DNA of 64,000 nt, from assembly GCF_023073715.1 (NCBI RefSeq), contig NZ_JADPKA010000013.1, positions 36,726 to 100,725 of the forward strand, given 5' to 3'. The notes below the pieces were generated by a model. That model worked only from the letters and a program-made list of their open reading frames with translations. It did not search any database and was not told the DNA's origin. A program made the position numbers and the translations under genes. The stretch is from Bradyrhizobium sp. 164. Its GTDB lineage: Bacteria; Pseudomonadota; Alphaproteobacteria; Rhizobiales; Xanthobacteraceae. Shown piece by piece: positions 48,269 through 57,325 of this stretch (its first letter is position 1; the number at the start of each line of letters is the position of its first letter).

Positions 48269-49259
48269 GGCAGGGTGATGCGGCCTGGAAGTGTCGTGGT
48301 CAGATTCCGAATGCGCACAAGCCTCGGTCAGATCGAATTACGATGTGCCGCCCGGCTCCTGGCCCGATGCCACAGCATGGTTTGTGCCGGTTCATAGCGC
48401 TTGCTTACGGAGGCCGAGACTCATGTGCAAAATCTACGGCCAATCAGGTTACGAGGCTGGTGTGGCGTTGCCTCCGGCAAGCAAGGAGTCGCGTATGACT
48501 TATCATGGCATTCCGATTGCTTGGACCTGGTCATAATTCGTGACGAACGTCAGGTTTTTCGTACGGCGTGGAAGCCAGATGAACCTGTTCGATTGATCCA
48601 AACGAATACTCGGTTATCGCTGAGGAGGCTCGCTACGTTCTTCCCCCTCAACACGGGTTTTGGAGCGCATTAGGACCGCAGCGCCCCTCGAAGTACGAGG
48701 CGCGCCTCGCTTCGAAGGACAACGTGGCACTTGCCGAGCATGGCGATCGGCGCTATCGGACGGGCTCGATCGCCAGCACGCTCACCAAACGTTTTCCGTC
48801 AAACCTCAGGTTAACTTGAGCAACTCGAGGCCAAATCGCTGGACGTCGGGGTGAGATGCTAACGGACCTCGGCCCCAATCGCAGGCTCGCGAGCTGTTCT
48901 AGCACGACATCTCACGGAGCTCTTCCCTGCCGCTCGAATGCCATGCATCTCGTCCTTTCCTTTTCATTGCATGTCGGTGCGCTCAATGAGCGAATTCGGC
49001 CACGCCACAGACAACAACCCTTGTCACCGAGAATTGCCCGACGTTTCAGTAGCTTGAGAGTCACTCCTGCCGTGCGAGCGGAATAACGCCCGAAAAACTG
49101 TGCGAGTTTGCGGCAATTGCCGAAAATATGCCGGAAACGTCAGGCGCTTACGGGTTGGTCGATAGTGCCCTGATGGCAGATTCGCGGCCATGAAACTGCA
49201 CTGGGCTGGCGTGAGATTTTCTCCGGAACCGGCCATTTCAAACCGAGAGGAAACTCGCC
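48269..49259. other. 1-kb gap between nodM and the transporter
   Basis: No supported gene. Around 48540-48660 one frame reads VFRTAWKPDEPVRLIQTNTR without good ends. A sigma-54-like element at 49174-49189 lies near the right end. Confidence 0.35.
49174..49189 (+). promoter_or_regulatory. Weak sigma-54-like element before the transporter
   Basis: TGGCAGATTCGCGGCC: good -24 half, correct GG-N10-GC spacing, poor -12 half. It lies ~70 bases before the MFS start codon. No NifA site is visible upstream, so this could be chance. Confidence 0.3.
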
Positions 49260-50609
49260 ATGTCACCAGCGTCCATCGCGCATGCGTCAAATGCCAAATC
49301 GCGCATTGGCGCCATCTTACGTGCGACGAGCGGCAACTTCCTCGAGCAGTTCGACTTCTTCTTGTTCGGGTTCTACGCCAGTGCCATCGGAAACGCGTTC
49401 TTTCCATCAGGAAGCGAAACCGCTTCACTGCTTAACACCTTCGGTGTGTTCTGGTTGGGGGCCTTGATGCGACCGGTTGGCGCGATTGTGCTTGGAGCCT
49501 ATATTGACCAGATTGGCCGTCGGCAAGGCCTGATCATCACGCTTTCGATCATGGCTGTTGGCACCGTCATCATCGCCTTTTGTCCCGGCTATGCAACAAT
49601 CGGCATTGCCGCACCCGCGATCGTGCTGTTCGGACGGCTGTTGCAGGGCTTTTCTGCCGGCGTTGAGGTTGGCGGCGTTTCCGTCTACCTCTCCGAGATT
49701 GCCACTCCGGGCAACCGCGGCTTTTACACATCGTTTCAGTCCTCGAGCCAGCAGGTTGCGATCTTTGTCGCGGCTCTTATCGGGTATTTTTTGAGCGAAG
49801 CACTTCCGGCCGAAATGGTTGCGGCCTGGGGCTGGCGGATCCCATTCTTCCTTGGCTGCTTGATCGTTCCGCTTATCTTCTTCCTGCGCCGGACGCTGGA
49901 GGAAACTCCGGAGTTTCTGGTCATGAAGACCCACCCAACGGCCCGCGAGGTCTTTACCTCCACAGTTGCGAACTGGCGCATTGTCATTCTCGGCATGATG
50001 ATCGCGATGCTGACGACCACGACCTTCTATTTCGTCACAGTGTACACGCCTACCTTCGGCAAGCACGTATTGCAGCTGTCCTCGCAGAACACGCTCTTGG
50101 TGACGCTTTTGGTCGCCGTGACGAACTTCATCTGGAACCCAATTGGCGGCGCGATTTCTGACAGAATCGGTCGGAAGCCGGTCTTGCTGACCATTGCCGG
50201 CCTTGCCTTGGTGACTGTATATCCGGCGTTGTCTTGGCTTGTGACCGACCCAAGCTTTGGCAAGATGCTGGTAGTGGAAATGATGTTCTCGTTCTACTTT
50301 GGCACCTACAGCGGCGCCATGTTGGGCGCTTTGGTCGAAATCGTGCCGAAGCACGTTCGCACAACCTGCTTTTCTTTGGCCTTCGCACTCGCCGCAGCTC
50401 TCTTTGGCACCTTTACGCCGCTCGCATCGACTTGGCTGATCGATCGGACCGACGACAAGGCTTCGCCGGGTTTCTGGTTGATGTTTGCAGCTTTGCTCGG
50501 CATTATCGCCGCGCTCACGATTTATCCAGGAAACACCAAGAGAGTTGCGAAGCTGTCGCGACCCGAGCGGTCTAACCGGGCCGTAAGCGCGCAATTTACC
50601 ACGCATTAG
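49260..50609 (+). CDS. MFS transporter, MHS (citrate/dicarboxylate) type
   Basis: A 449-aa inner-membrane carrier with twelve hydrophobic segments. The N-terminal [20 protein letters not shown] and the loop [20 protein letters not shown] carry the MHS-family (metabolite:H+ symporter) signature, as do [20 protein letters not shown] and [12 protein letters not shown] in the second half. Family members move citrate, alpha-ketoglutarate, proline or shikimate with protons. Lying next to fixA and nodM it could feed bacteroids with carbon acids, but the substrate is not determined. AGAGG ahead of the ATG supports the start. A strong hairpin follows 257 bases after the stop. Confidence 0.88.
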   Translation: MSPASIAHASNAKSRIGAILRATSGNFLEQFDFFLFGFYASAIGNAFFPSGSETASLLNTFGVFWLGALMRPVGAIVLGAYIDQIGRRQGLIITLSIMAVGTVIIAFCPGYATIGIAAPAIVLFGRLLQGFSAGVEVGGVSVYLSEIATPGNRGFYTSFQSSSQQVAIFVAALIGYFLSEALPAEMVAAWGWRIPFFLGCLIVPLIFFLRRTLEETPEFLVMKTHPTAREVFTSTVANWRIVILGMMIAMLTTTTFYFVTVYTPTFGKHVLQLSSQNTLLVTLLVAVTNFIWNPIGGAISDRIGRKPVLLTIAGLALVTVYPALSWLVTDPSFGKMLVVEMMFSFYFGTYSGAMLGALVEIVPKHVRTTCFSLAFALAAALFGTFTPLASTWLIDRTDDKASPGFWLMFAALLGIIAALTIYPGNTKRVAKLSRPERSNRAVSAQFTTH

Positions 50610-51094
50610 CAGCGCGCCCACGCGGGGACCTTCACGTCCAAGACTGAACTGAACGGGGTGCGTGGCGGTCCTTGCGGTGATCTCGCGGTGGTCCACGTGC
50701 CACTCTGCGGGTCACGGTTCTTCCTATGCGAGTCGAGCCGTATCGGGACGAGCCGTGGCTGATGTTGACCGGGAATGGCTGAGCACTATCGCCACGCTCG
50801 ATTCGTTCTGTGGTCGGCGGCGCGATGATAATGCTCGCACTTTGCGGTTACGTGAAACACGGCAGAGCTCGCGCGAGGGAAATACATCCCTCGCGCGAGC
50901 TTCACGTGCGCTGCCAAGCAAACTTAACGCGCACGTCTTGAGGTTGCATGAATTCCCAGGGGACCGGTGTATCGCAGCTCGCCAAACCTTAGCGAGCGCT
51001 CGAAAAGCTTGAATCGTGCCTGGTGCACCGAGCGACGGGCCAATGCATGACCACGACCCAGGCCAGCGCTGGCTCCGCTCGATCAGCCGCGACT
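50610..51094. other. Convergent gap between transporter and fixA
   Basis: About 490 bases between the transporter (+) and fixA (-). The one clear feature is the long hairpin at 50866-50901. No gene is supported. Confidence 0.5.
50866..50901. terminator. Bidirectional hairpin between transporter and fixA
   Basis: AGCTCGCGCGAGGGA, loop AATACA, TCCCTCGCGCGAGCT: two perfect 15-base GC-rich arms. Outer sequences ACGTGAA (50850-50856) and TTCACGT (50901-50907) also pair. Placed between convergent genes, it probably ends transcription from both sides, though a T-run is lacking. Confidence 0.7.
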
Positions 51095-51961
51095 TCACGC
51101 ACCGCTAGTTTGCGCGGATGAGGTACCGCGCGCAAGCTGTGCGAGCTCCGTCTCGAGCGTAGGGTTACGCTTGAACATGGCGTCGATCAACGCTTGCGCC
51201 GGCTGCTCGGTCGCTTCCACCCACGTCGCCTTCTCCGCTCGTGCGGAGGGCGCGAAGACACGCTTGACGACGGTCGGCGACCCCCTCAGACCGCATTTGG
51301 CCATGTCATCCACGCCGGCAGTTTGAGCGCTCCATTTTACGATTGAGGCACGGGCCGCACGCAAGGCATCGATCATTGCACCGCGGCGAATTTGATTGCT
51401 TGCCTCTAACATGCTGATGAGACAAGGAAGCTTGGAACGCAGCACCTGGACTCCTCCTTCGCAGCGCCGTTCCGCATCGATCGTGCGTGCTTTGAAGTCC
51501 AACGCTTTGATTGTGGAAACATAAGTAAGCTGCTGGACCCCGAGCCTCTTCGCAATGCCAGGTCCCACCTGCGCGGTATCGCCGTCGATAGTCTGCTTGC
51601 CAGTGAATATGAGGTCTGGTGGGCCATATTCCTTCCCGATGTTGCGAATCGCGCACGCCAGCGCGTAACTCGTCGCCAGCGTATCGGAGCCCGCGAAACT
51701 ACGATCAGTGAGCAGGACAGCACGATCGGCACCAAATGTCAGCGCCTTTCGGAGAGATTCTTCAGCCGACGGCGGGCCCATAGTCAGAACAGTGATTTCG
51801 CCGCCGAACTTGTCTCGTAGCTCGAGCGCAGCTTCCAGTGCGAACAGATCATATGGGTTGATGATTGTCGGCACGCCCTGACGCATGATCGTATTCGTGA
51901 CAGGATGCACGCGGATTTGTGCGGAGTCGGGGACCTGTTTGATGCAGACGATGCTGTGCAT
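51095..51961 (-). CDS. fixA: FixA, electron-transfer flavoprotein beta-like
   Basis: A 288-aa ETF-beta-family protein. FixAB with FixCX bifurcate electrons to low-potential ferredoxin or flavodoxin for nitrogenase. Motifs: MHSIVCIKQVPDSAQIRVHP at the start, INPYDLFALEAALELRDKFG, ITVLTMGPPSAEESLRKALT and LIFTGKQTIDGDTAQVGPGI. AGGAG lies just before the ATG at 51961. FixB, FixC and FixX are not in this window; in B. japonicum fixA is likewise separate from fixBCX. A near-perfect sigma-54 promoter and a NifA-site-like element lie upstream. Confidence 0.95.
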   Translation of the reverse strand: MHSIVCIKQVPDSAQIRVHPVTNTIMRQGVPTIINPYDLFALEAALELRDKFGGEITVLTMGPPSAEESLRKALTFGADRAVLLTDRSFAGSDTLATSYALACAIRNIGKEYGPPDLIFTGKQTIDGDTAQVGPGIAKRLGVQQLTYVSTIKALDFKARTIDAERRCEGGVQVLRSKLPCLISMLEASNQIRRGAMIDALRAARASIVKWSAQTAGVDDMAKCGLRGSPTVVKRVFAPSARAEKATWVEATEQPAQALIDAMFKRNPTLETELAQLARGTSSAQTSGA

Positions 51962-51999
51962 ATGCTTCTCCTAAGATGTTGAGCAGGCTCCCCACGAAT

Positions 52000-52015
52000 A
52001 GCAACTGTCATACCA
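52000..52015 (-). promoter_or_regulatory. Sigma-54 promoter of fixA
   Basis: The minus strand reads TGGTATGACAGTTGCT, a full match to TGGYAYR-N4-TTGCW. The predicted start (~51989) leaves ~28 bases to the fixA ATG. Confidence 0.85.
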
Positions 52016-52075
52016 CCCCAGGCATTTCGCCGACGAGGGACGAATGCAATGGCTGGCGACTGACGGTGAGACCGT

Positions 52076-52091
52076 TGTCGGAACTGCGACG
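52076..52091 (-). promoter_or_regulatory. Candidate NifA upstream activator site
   Basis: TGT-N10-ACG on the plus strand, one base from the NifA consensus TGT-N10-ACA, ~75-90 bases upstream of the fixA -12 element. Position is right for NifA acting on fixA. Confidence 0.5.
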
Positions 52092-52377
52092 GGCTGCGCA
52101 AAGCGGACGTGATCTCTCTCTGATCTGAGTCGCAGAAATGGCGCGGCCGTGATCTTGCGCTCGTTCGACACCTAATCATTTCTCATAGGGCGAATAAATT
52201 GCAAGCAGACGATGACCAGCACCCGGCTAACGCGAATAGGGCTTACGCTTCCCGGCATGGCCACCCCCAAGCAGAGCACATCGGTTTCGTATCCGCTTCA
52301 TGGACCAGAGTACCGCCTCTTGGCACGTTCTCCTACCGCGCCCGGGCGAGCGAGAGAGACGCGAGCCCGACTTTTAT

Positions 52378-54132
52378 TCAGAAACGCTTGATCTCGATAC
52401 CGTGCCTTCTCAAGGCATAACCAATCTGGCGCGGCGTCAGTCCAAGCAGGCGCGCCGCCTTGGCCTGTACCCACCCGGACCTTTCCATCGCCGCGACTAC
52501 GCGCTCGCGATCTGTGACCTTGGCGGCACCTATGCTAGGTCGGCCGGGTGGCTCTAGCGGCGTCAGTTCGCTACCGAACGGCTGAACGTGTGCCACAGCT
52601 TGTGTTGGCGGCATGCTCAGCCTCGCGGGGAGTGAGATTATCGGGCTCGGCTGTCGCGCCACTTGCTCCGGCCCGCACTTCCATAGCGTGGCCGACAGGC
52701 ATTGCCCGTGGCAGCAGGCAAAATCGTCTCTTACGATCGACGATCCGTGCGCCAGGGTCGCGGTCCGCTGCACACAGTTCTCCAGCTCGCGGACATTACC
52801 GGGAAATCCGCAATTCATAAGAACGTCAATCGCACTTGAATCGAAGACCAGAGCACGGCCGTTCTCATTGTTGAAGTTCTTCAAGAATCGAGCGGCGAGA
52901 AGCGGAATATCAGTGCGTCTTTCGCGCAGCGGCGGCAGTAGCAGAGGAACCACGCTGATGCGATAATAGAGATCGGCACGAAACTCCTTCCTTGCCACCG
53001 CCTCTTCAAGATTCTTATTCGTGGCTGCAATCACGCGGACGTCCACTTTGATCGTCTGATTGCCGCCCACCCGCTCGAACTCCTGCTCCTGAAGCACGCG
53101 CAGGAGTTTCGCCTGGAACGACGCCGAGATCTCGCCAATCTCATCCAGAAACAACGTTCCCTTGTCGGCGAGCTCGAAGCGACCCTTGCGCGCGTTGAAT
53201 GCGCCCGTAAACGCCCCCTTCTCGTGGCCGAACAATTCGGATTCCAGCACCGTCTCGGTGAGGGCTGCGCAATTCAGCTTGATAAAGGGGCGTTTGGCGC
53301 GCGCTGAACGCTCGTGAATAGCCTTCGCGACCAGCTCTTTGCCGGTACCCGATTCGCCACGCAACAGAACGGTACTATTCGATTTTGCGATCAGCTCGAT
53401 CTTCTCAAGCAACGCGCGCAGCGCCGGGCTGTCGCCGATAATTCCATCGACTTGGACCTTCTTACGCTCCCGCCCATGAGGCTTGAGTTCGGACAGCTGC
53501 TTCTGCGGCCGGAACTCCTCGTCCATAGGCCGCCCGCGATCGCGCGCAAAAGCGCAATGCAGCTTCGCCGTCTGGCCCAGAAGGCTTGCGACCATCGTCA
53601 GCAGGCGGAGGTCGTCCTCGAGCTGCGCGTGCGTCCCGTTGTCTGCGATGCGGTCGATGCTCAGCGTACCCACAACTTTCTCGTCAATGTCTATGGGAAC
53701 ACCGATGAACGCAATACGCGTATTACCGGCGGCGTCCAGCATCTCGACGTCCGAAGAACTGAAGATCGAATCCAGCGCTACGTTCTCGGCGATGAGCGGC
53801 CGCCCCGTCGCCACAATTTGATCAATTGCTCCTTGCGGCAAGCGCACCCCGCAACGCGCGTCGCGCCCTTCGCTCCGGCCGTCGTCTACGATGATCTCGG
53901 GCACCCCGTCATGATCGAACAGACATACGATGCCGCGCCGCATCTGCACGAGCAATGGCAGACGCTCGATGACGGTCGCCAGCTTGGCTTCGAGCCGGCA
54001 TAGGCCGGTGAGCGTGTGCGCTATTTCAAAGATCGTGCTTAGCGATTTCTCTTGCGACCGCAGAATAGAAGCTGAAGGGTCCGCGTCGGAGGTTGAGTTT
54101 GGTTTTTCGCGCAGGGAAACGCTGTCCAGCAT
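52378..54132 (-). CDS. nifA: NifA, sigma-54-dependent activator of nif/fix genes
   Basis: A 584-aa activator from the ATG at 54132 (GGAG 12 bases upstream); an ATG at 54201 with GAGG would add 23 residues. Domains: N-terminal GAF (~45-195), central AAA+ (~230-470) with Walker [16 protein letters not shown], the sigma-54 loop [20 protein letters not shown] and FLDEIGEIS, then a linker with the oxygen-sensitive cysteines of rhizobial NifA (ENCVQRT...[16 protein letters not shown]), and a C-terminal helix-turn-helix [20 protein letters not shown]. It follows fixR with 260 bases between and should share its promoter, as in B. japonicum. Confidence 0.96.
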   Translation of the reverse strand: MLDSVSLREKPNSTSDADPSASILRSQEKSLSTIFEIAHTLTGLCRLEAKLATVIERLPLLVQMRRGIVCLFDHDGVPEIIVDDGRSEGRDARCGVRLPQGAIDQIVATGRPLIAENVALDSIFSSSDVEMLDAAGNTRIAFIGVPIDIDEKVVGTLSIDRIADNGTHAQLEDDLRLLTMVASLLGQTAKLHCAFARDRGRPMDEEFRPQKQLSELKPHGRERKKVQVDGIIGDSPALRALLEKIELIAKSNSTVLLRGESGTGKELVAKAIHERSARAKRPFIKLNCAALTETVLESELFGHEKGAFTGAFNARKGRFELADKGTLFLDEIGEISASFQAKLLRVLQEQEFERVGGNQTIKVDVRVIAATNKNLEEAVARKEFRADLYYRISVVPLLLPPLRERRTDIPLLAARFLKNFNNENGRALVFDSSAIDVLMNCGFPGNVRELENCVQRTATLAHGSSIVRDDFACCHGQCLSATLWKCGPEQVARQPSPIISLPARLSMPPTQAVAHVQPFGSELTPLEPPGRPSIGAAKVTDRERVVAAMERSGWVQAKAARLLGLTPRQIGYALRRHGIEIKRF

Positions 54133-54392
54133 AATGACTTCTCCGTTCCTTTCTTGATCCTCCCCATCACCTCGATCGGACTTGTTGGACTCGTGTTGCA
54201 TGCCTGCCTCGATCTGACATCCAGTTCTCAGGGCGGGGCGAGAGATGACGCCTCTTCATGGCACGCCGGCAGCACTTACAGTGACTAGATTTGCCGCTTT
54301 ATTCTTTCCAACTCGCTGCGCGGATTCGCCCCGGCCAACATGGCTTCCATCGATGAAACTCAGTTAGCCGGGTTCGGCAGGGACGGATTCAC

Positions 54393-55229
54393 TCACAAGT
54401 GTTGCCCGCCATTGATCGGCACTTCGGCGCCAGTGACATAACTTGCCGCATCTGAACATAGGAAGAAAATGACCTTGGCGACCTCTTCGGGTGTACCCAC
54501 CCGGCGAAGTGGGATCTTTGGCACAAGATGCGCTTCCGTGTCAGGCGACAAAATGTCCGTCTTGATTTCGCCCGGCGCGATCGCACTGACGCGAATGCCA
54601 TGTGAGGCGCAATCGTGCGCCAGTTCGCGCGTGAGACAAGCGAGCGCAGCTTTCGACGTCGCATATGCCGTGCCTGCAAATGGATGCACCCGCGCGCCGG
54701 CGATCGAAGTCACATTGACGATCGAGCCTGAAGCCGCTTTTAGCTCATCGAACAGACCCTGAGCGAGCAGGATCGGCGCCACCAGATTGAGGTGGAACAC
54801 GCGCATCCAGGTATCGACTGAGGTCGCCAGCGACGTCAGCCGGGCACCGTTTGGCGTTTTTGGCGAGTTTCCGGCATTGTTTATCAGTCCCTGCAGCGGT
54901 GCGCCGGCAAGGCGCTCCTTTATCTGGGCAATCGCGCGCGGCAGCGTCCGATGATCGCTCAGGTCGACTTCGATATAGCTATCCCCCTCTGAGTCCCATG
55001 GGCAGCGCACCGCGTCGAATGGTTGGCGCGCGCAAGAAATGATGCGCCAACCGGCTTCCGAAAACAATCTTCGGGTGGCGCGACCGATACCGCGCGATGC
55101 CCCGGTCAATACCAGCGTTTTCCGCTCACGCAGCGGACGGCCCCCTCCATCGGCGTGAATTGGACCGCGAGCGTCCGTTTCCGACGATTGAGCTGCGACC
55201 GCATTGTCATCTGGTAGACCTAGATTCAC
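54393..55229 (-). CDS. fixR: FixR, short-chain dehydrogenase ahead of nifA
   Basis: A 278-aa SDR oxidoreductase of unknown substrate. The GTG at 55229 with GGAGGGGAG upstream gives exactly the B. japonicum FixR length and start (MNLGLPDDNA); a longer frame to 55370 crosses the promoter. Motifs: LTGASRGIGRATRRLFSEAG for NAD(P), NNAGNSPKTPNG, SIVNVTSIAGARVHPFAGTA and YATSKAALACL with the catalytic Tyr and Lys. FixR is dispensable for fixation in B. japonicum; its importance is its promoter, which drives nifA. Confidence 0.95.
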   Translation of the reverse strand: MNLGLPDDNAVAAQSSETDARGPIHADGGGRPLRERKTLVLTGASRGIGRATRRLFSEAGWRIISCARQPFDAVRCPWDSEGDSYIEVDLSDHRTLPRAIAQIKERLAGAPLQGLINNAGNSPKTPNGARLTSLATSVDTWMRVFHLNLVAPILLAQGLFDELKAASGSIVNVTSIAGARVHPFAGTAYATSKAALACLTRELAHDCASHGIRVSAIAPGEIKTDILSPDTEAHLVPKIPLRRVGTPEEVAKVIFFLCSDAASYVTGAEVPINGGQHL

Positions 55230-55267
55230 ACGCGACTCCCCTCCGCACCCCTCGCCTGTGCACCTGG

Positions 55268-55283
55268 TGCAGGATCCGGGCCA
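55268..55283 (-). promoter_or_regulatory. Sigma-54 promoter of fixR-nifA
   Basis: The minus strand reads TGGCCCGGATCCTGCA, with GG and GC ten bases apart and one difference in each half from TGGYAYR-N4-TTGCW. It lies ~40 bases before the fixR GTG, where B. japonicum has its NifA-autoregulated promoter. Confidence 0.8.
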
Positions 55284-55303
55284 GAGCGATGCAGGGCACA
55301 GGT

Positions 55304-55324
55304 GGCGCGCTTTTAGGACGCAAA
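55304..55324 (-). promoter_or_regulatory. Candidate RegR site of fixR-nifA
   Basis: The minus strand reads TTTGCGTCCTAAAAGCGCGC around 47-67 bases upstream of the predicted transcription start, the place where B. japonicum RegR binds the fixR upstream activating sequence. The GCGTC...GCGC core is similar to, not identical with, the RegR consensus as I remember it. Confidence 0.45.
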
Positions 55325-56158
55325 TGGCAGGTTCCGAACATCTGGCCTGTTTGCTTTTCGACACCAGCAACGCAGCAATGGCTGTCGTCGAGCTCCCGGG
55401 TGCTGCCCACTGCGTGCGCTAAGCCTTCGAGCCGAGAGGCTGGTGTTTCCATCGCGAGCTGACTGCGTCGCCCTCCAGAGTGGTCTGTGGGTCATGCGGG
55501 GCTGGACGAGATAGGTTAGCTGCCTTTGGCGGAGATCAGGATTTAATGGCCAGTTCGTCCAAGTTGCTCTCGGCCAATGGTACGCGCGGCCGCACATGCG
55601 GCTCTTGAGCAATATCGATGGGCCGCCGGCCGCGCGGTTCATCACACCTCCGTCCGAAAGGACTCTGCGAGCGGCGCATGAACAAGGCTGTCGTCCAGAA
55701 AACGAGCTGACCGCAAAAGGGTTGCCCAGCAAAGGCGATCCATCTACCGGACGCGCCTCCTTGCTGCTGGGACATTCTGACGTGACTGTCTGTTACGTCA
55801 GATTTCCTCGGCGACCCGGACCGCCATTGCCGTGCTTTTCACCGTCTGGCCAGCGATGGCGGATTTGGCCGGAGGATGACAGAACCATAACCTTTCCGCG
55901 CGACTCGACTTACACAGGAGGGCCCGAAGCATTGCGGGGCAAGGCCGCCGGCGCCCGCGGGCATTGGCCCTTACGCTTCGCAGGCGTTCGCCCTCGCACC
56001 CCACCGCATCCGTGGTGGTGCGCCGGTCAGCCGTCGCTTGCGGGACGGAAGTCGCCATCCACCGATCCTGCGAGACGTTGCGAAACCGATGGTGTCGAAG
56101 CCAGCAGTATCAGACCGATGATCTAGCCCGCCATTGCTCAGGCTCACATTCTGGCGCT
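55325..56158. other. Gap between nodZ and the fixR promoter
   Basis: About 830 bases without a supported gene. A minus-strand frame ending near 55536 reads RGRRPIDIAQEPHVRPRVPL then AESNLDELAIKS, which looks like the tail of a real protein but has no upstream continuation; perhaps a transposon or gene remnant. Confidence 0.4.
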
Positions 56159-57133
56159 TCATGAAGCCGCGAAATGCTCGTATGGGTTATCGATCATGGT
56201 CAAGTGCTCCGGCTTGCTCTGGTCGAATTCAATAATTCGTGGCACGAGCAGACGGGCATAGCGCGTGAAGGCGCTGGTGGGGGGAAAGCGGATCACTGTA
56301 GCGCATCGCGCAAGAAGATACATGTCGATGAGAGCGGAAGCTCCACCTTCAATTCCCATTTCCGCACTATGCAACGGCCCTGCCCGATCGGCCTGGAAAC
56401 GTTTTGGTACGGCGAAGACATCGGGAAACAGATCCGATAGTCGATCGAGCACCTGTGCACTGTCCGTGCACAGGAAGACCTTTACAGGCTTTGGATATGG
56501 CAAAGCCTTGGCTTTACGGATTGCCATGCAGACCTGACGAAGGGCGAGCTCCGAATCGGCCCAGTACGGCGCATGCTCCATGATATCTTCGCCATTGCCG
56601 TGCCGAACATGAACGCCAATGATGCTATGGCCGTTAAAGTGTTCCTCATACAAGGCGTCGATCCGCGCTTGAATCTCAGACCTGAGCTTGATGTTCCGAA
56701 AGATCAGTCGTTCGGCTTCCTCGCCACAACGCCACATCAGGCAGGCGTCACAGACAATGGTGTTGGCTTCGTTATCTTCTCTTGCCTGGAACAGCTCGGT
56801 CAGTTCGTCACGTTCTTTGAAGATCTGCTCATCCGGACGATTGATGCAGTCGATCGATGGCCTATTCCACCACCGCGGGAAGAACGGTCCGGGAAACGAG
56901 ATCTGGTTGACCCGGTCATCGCAAATCACCGGTACCCCAGCGATGTCCTCAAGCGGCTCGAAGAACACCGGAAAGGCGTTGCTGAACGGTTGGTCGATGT
57001 AGCAGGAACCGCGCCAGTCAACGACGAGCGTCCGCCCGGTGCGCTGCGCGTACGACCAGGCTGACGCCAGCGACCAGAGGCAGTCACCAAAGCCGGTACG
57101 CCTCCGAGAAATAACAAAGCGTTCCTTCGTCAA
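56159..57133 (-). CDS. nodZ: NodZ, alpha-1,6-fucosyltransferase of Nod factors
   Basis: A 324-aa glycosyltransferase (GT23) that transfers fucose from GDP-fucose to the reducing-end GlcNAc. The TTG at 57133 with GAAGGG upstream gives MTKERFVISRRRTGFGDCLW and the B. japonicum length; a longer frame to 57223 is not needed. Conserved motifs: RRTGFGDCLWSLASAW, the donor-binding IIGVHVRHGNGED with the essential arginine, KVFLCTDSAQVLDRL and the C-terminal EGGASALIDMYLLARCATVI then FPPTSAFTRYARL. Its donor comes from NoeL/NolK at 44-46 kb. It follows nolO by 192 bases. Confidence 0.96.
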   Translation of the reverse strand: MTKERFVISRRRTGFGDCLWSLASAWSYAQRTGRTLVVDWRGSCYIDQPFSNAFPVFFEPLEDIAGVPVICDDRVNQISFPGPFFPRWWNRPSIDCINRPDEQIFKERDELTELFQAREDNEANTIVCDACLMWRCGEEAERLIFRNIKLRSEIQARIDALYEEHFNGHSIIGVHVRHGNGEDIMEHAPYWADSELALRQVCMAIRKAKALPYPKPVKVFLCTDSAQVLDRLSDLFPDVFAVPKRFQADRAGPLHSAEMGIEGGASALIDMYLLARCATVIRFPPTSAFTRYARLLVPRIIEFDQSKPEHLTMIDNPYEHFAAS

Positions 57134-57244
57134 GTTATCAAACCCTTCTCGTTGCGTAAGATTAGTTTTGTGTGGCGCACCTACTCTTGCGATTCCGATC
57201 CACGCCAATGGACGGCTGGTCACCTGGACGCAAGGCGATCAACC

Positions 57245-57260
57245 CGCAAGCCCTCCTCCA
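57245..57260 (-). promoter_or_regulatory. Weak sigma-54-like element before nodZ
   Basis: The minus strand reads TGGAGGAGGGCTTGCG with GG-N10-GC spacing, ~110 bases before the nodZ TTG and inside the nolO-nodZ gap. Only partly consensus. B. japonicum nodZ is known to be independent of nod-box regulators, so an own promoter is expected. Confidence 0.3.
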
Positions 57261-57325
57261 CGGCACCGCGATTGGCAGGTCATGCAAGAGGCGTCCAAGG
57301 AGCCCTCTTCCGCATTGCCCACCTT

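Noticed and set aside
49425..50696. 423-codon frame antisense to the MFS gene
   Set aside because: Composition (His, Arg, Gln-rich) and exact overlap with a recognised transporter show it is a shadow.
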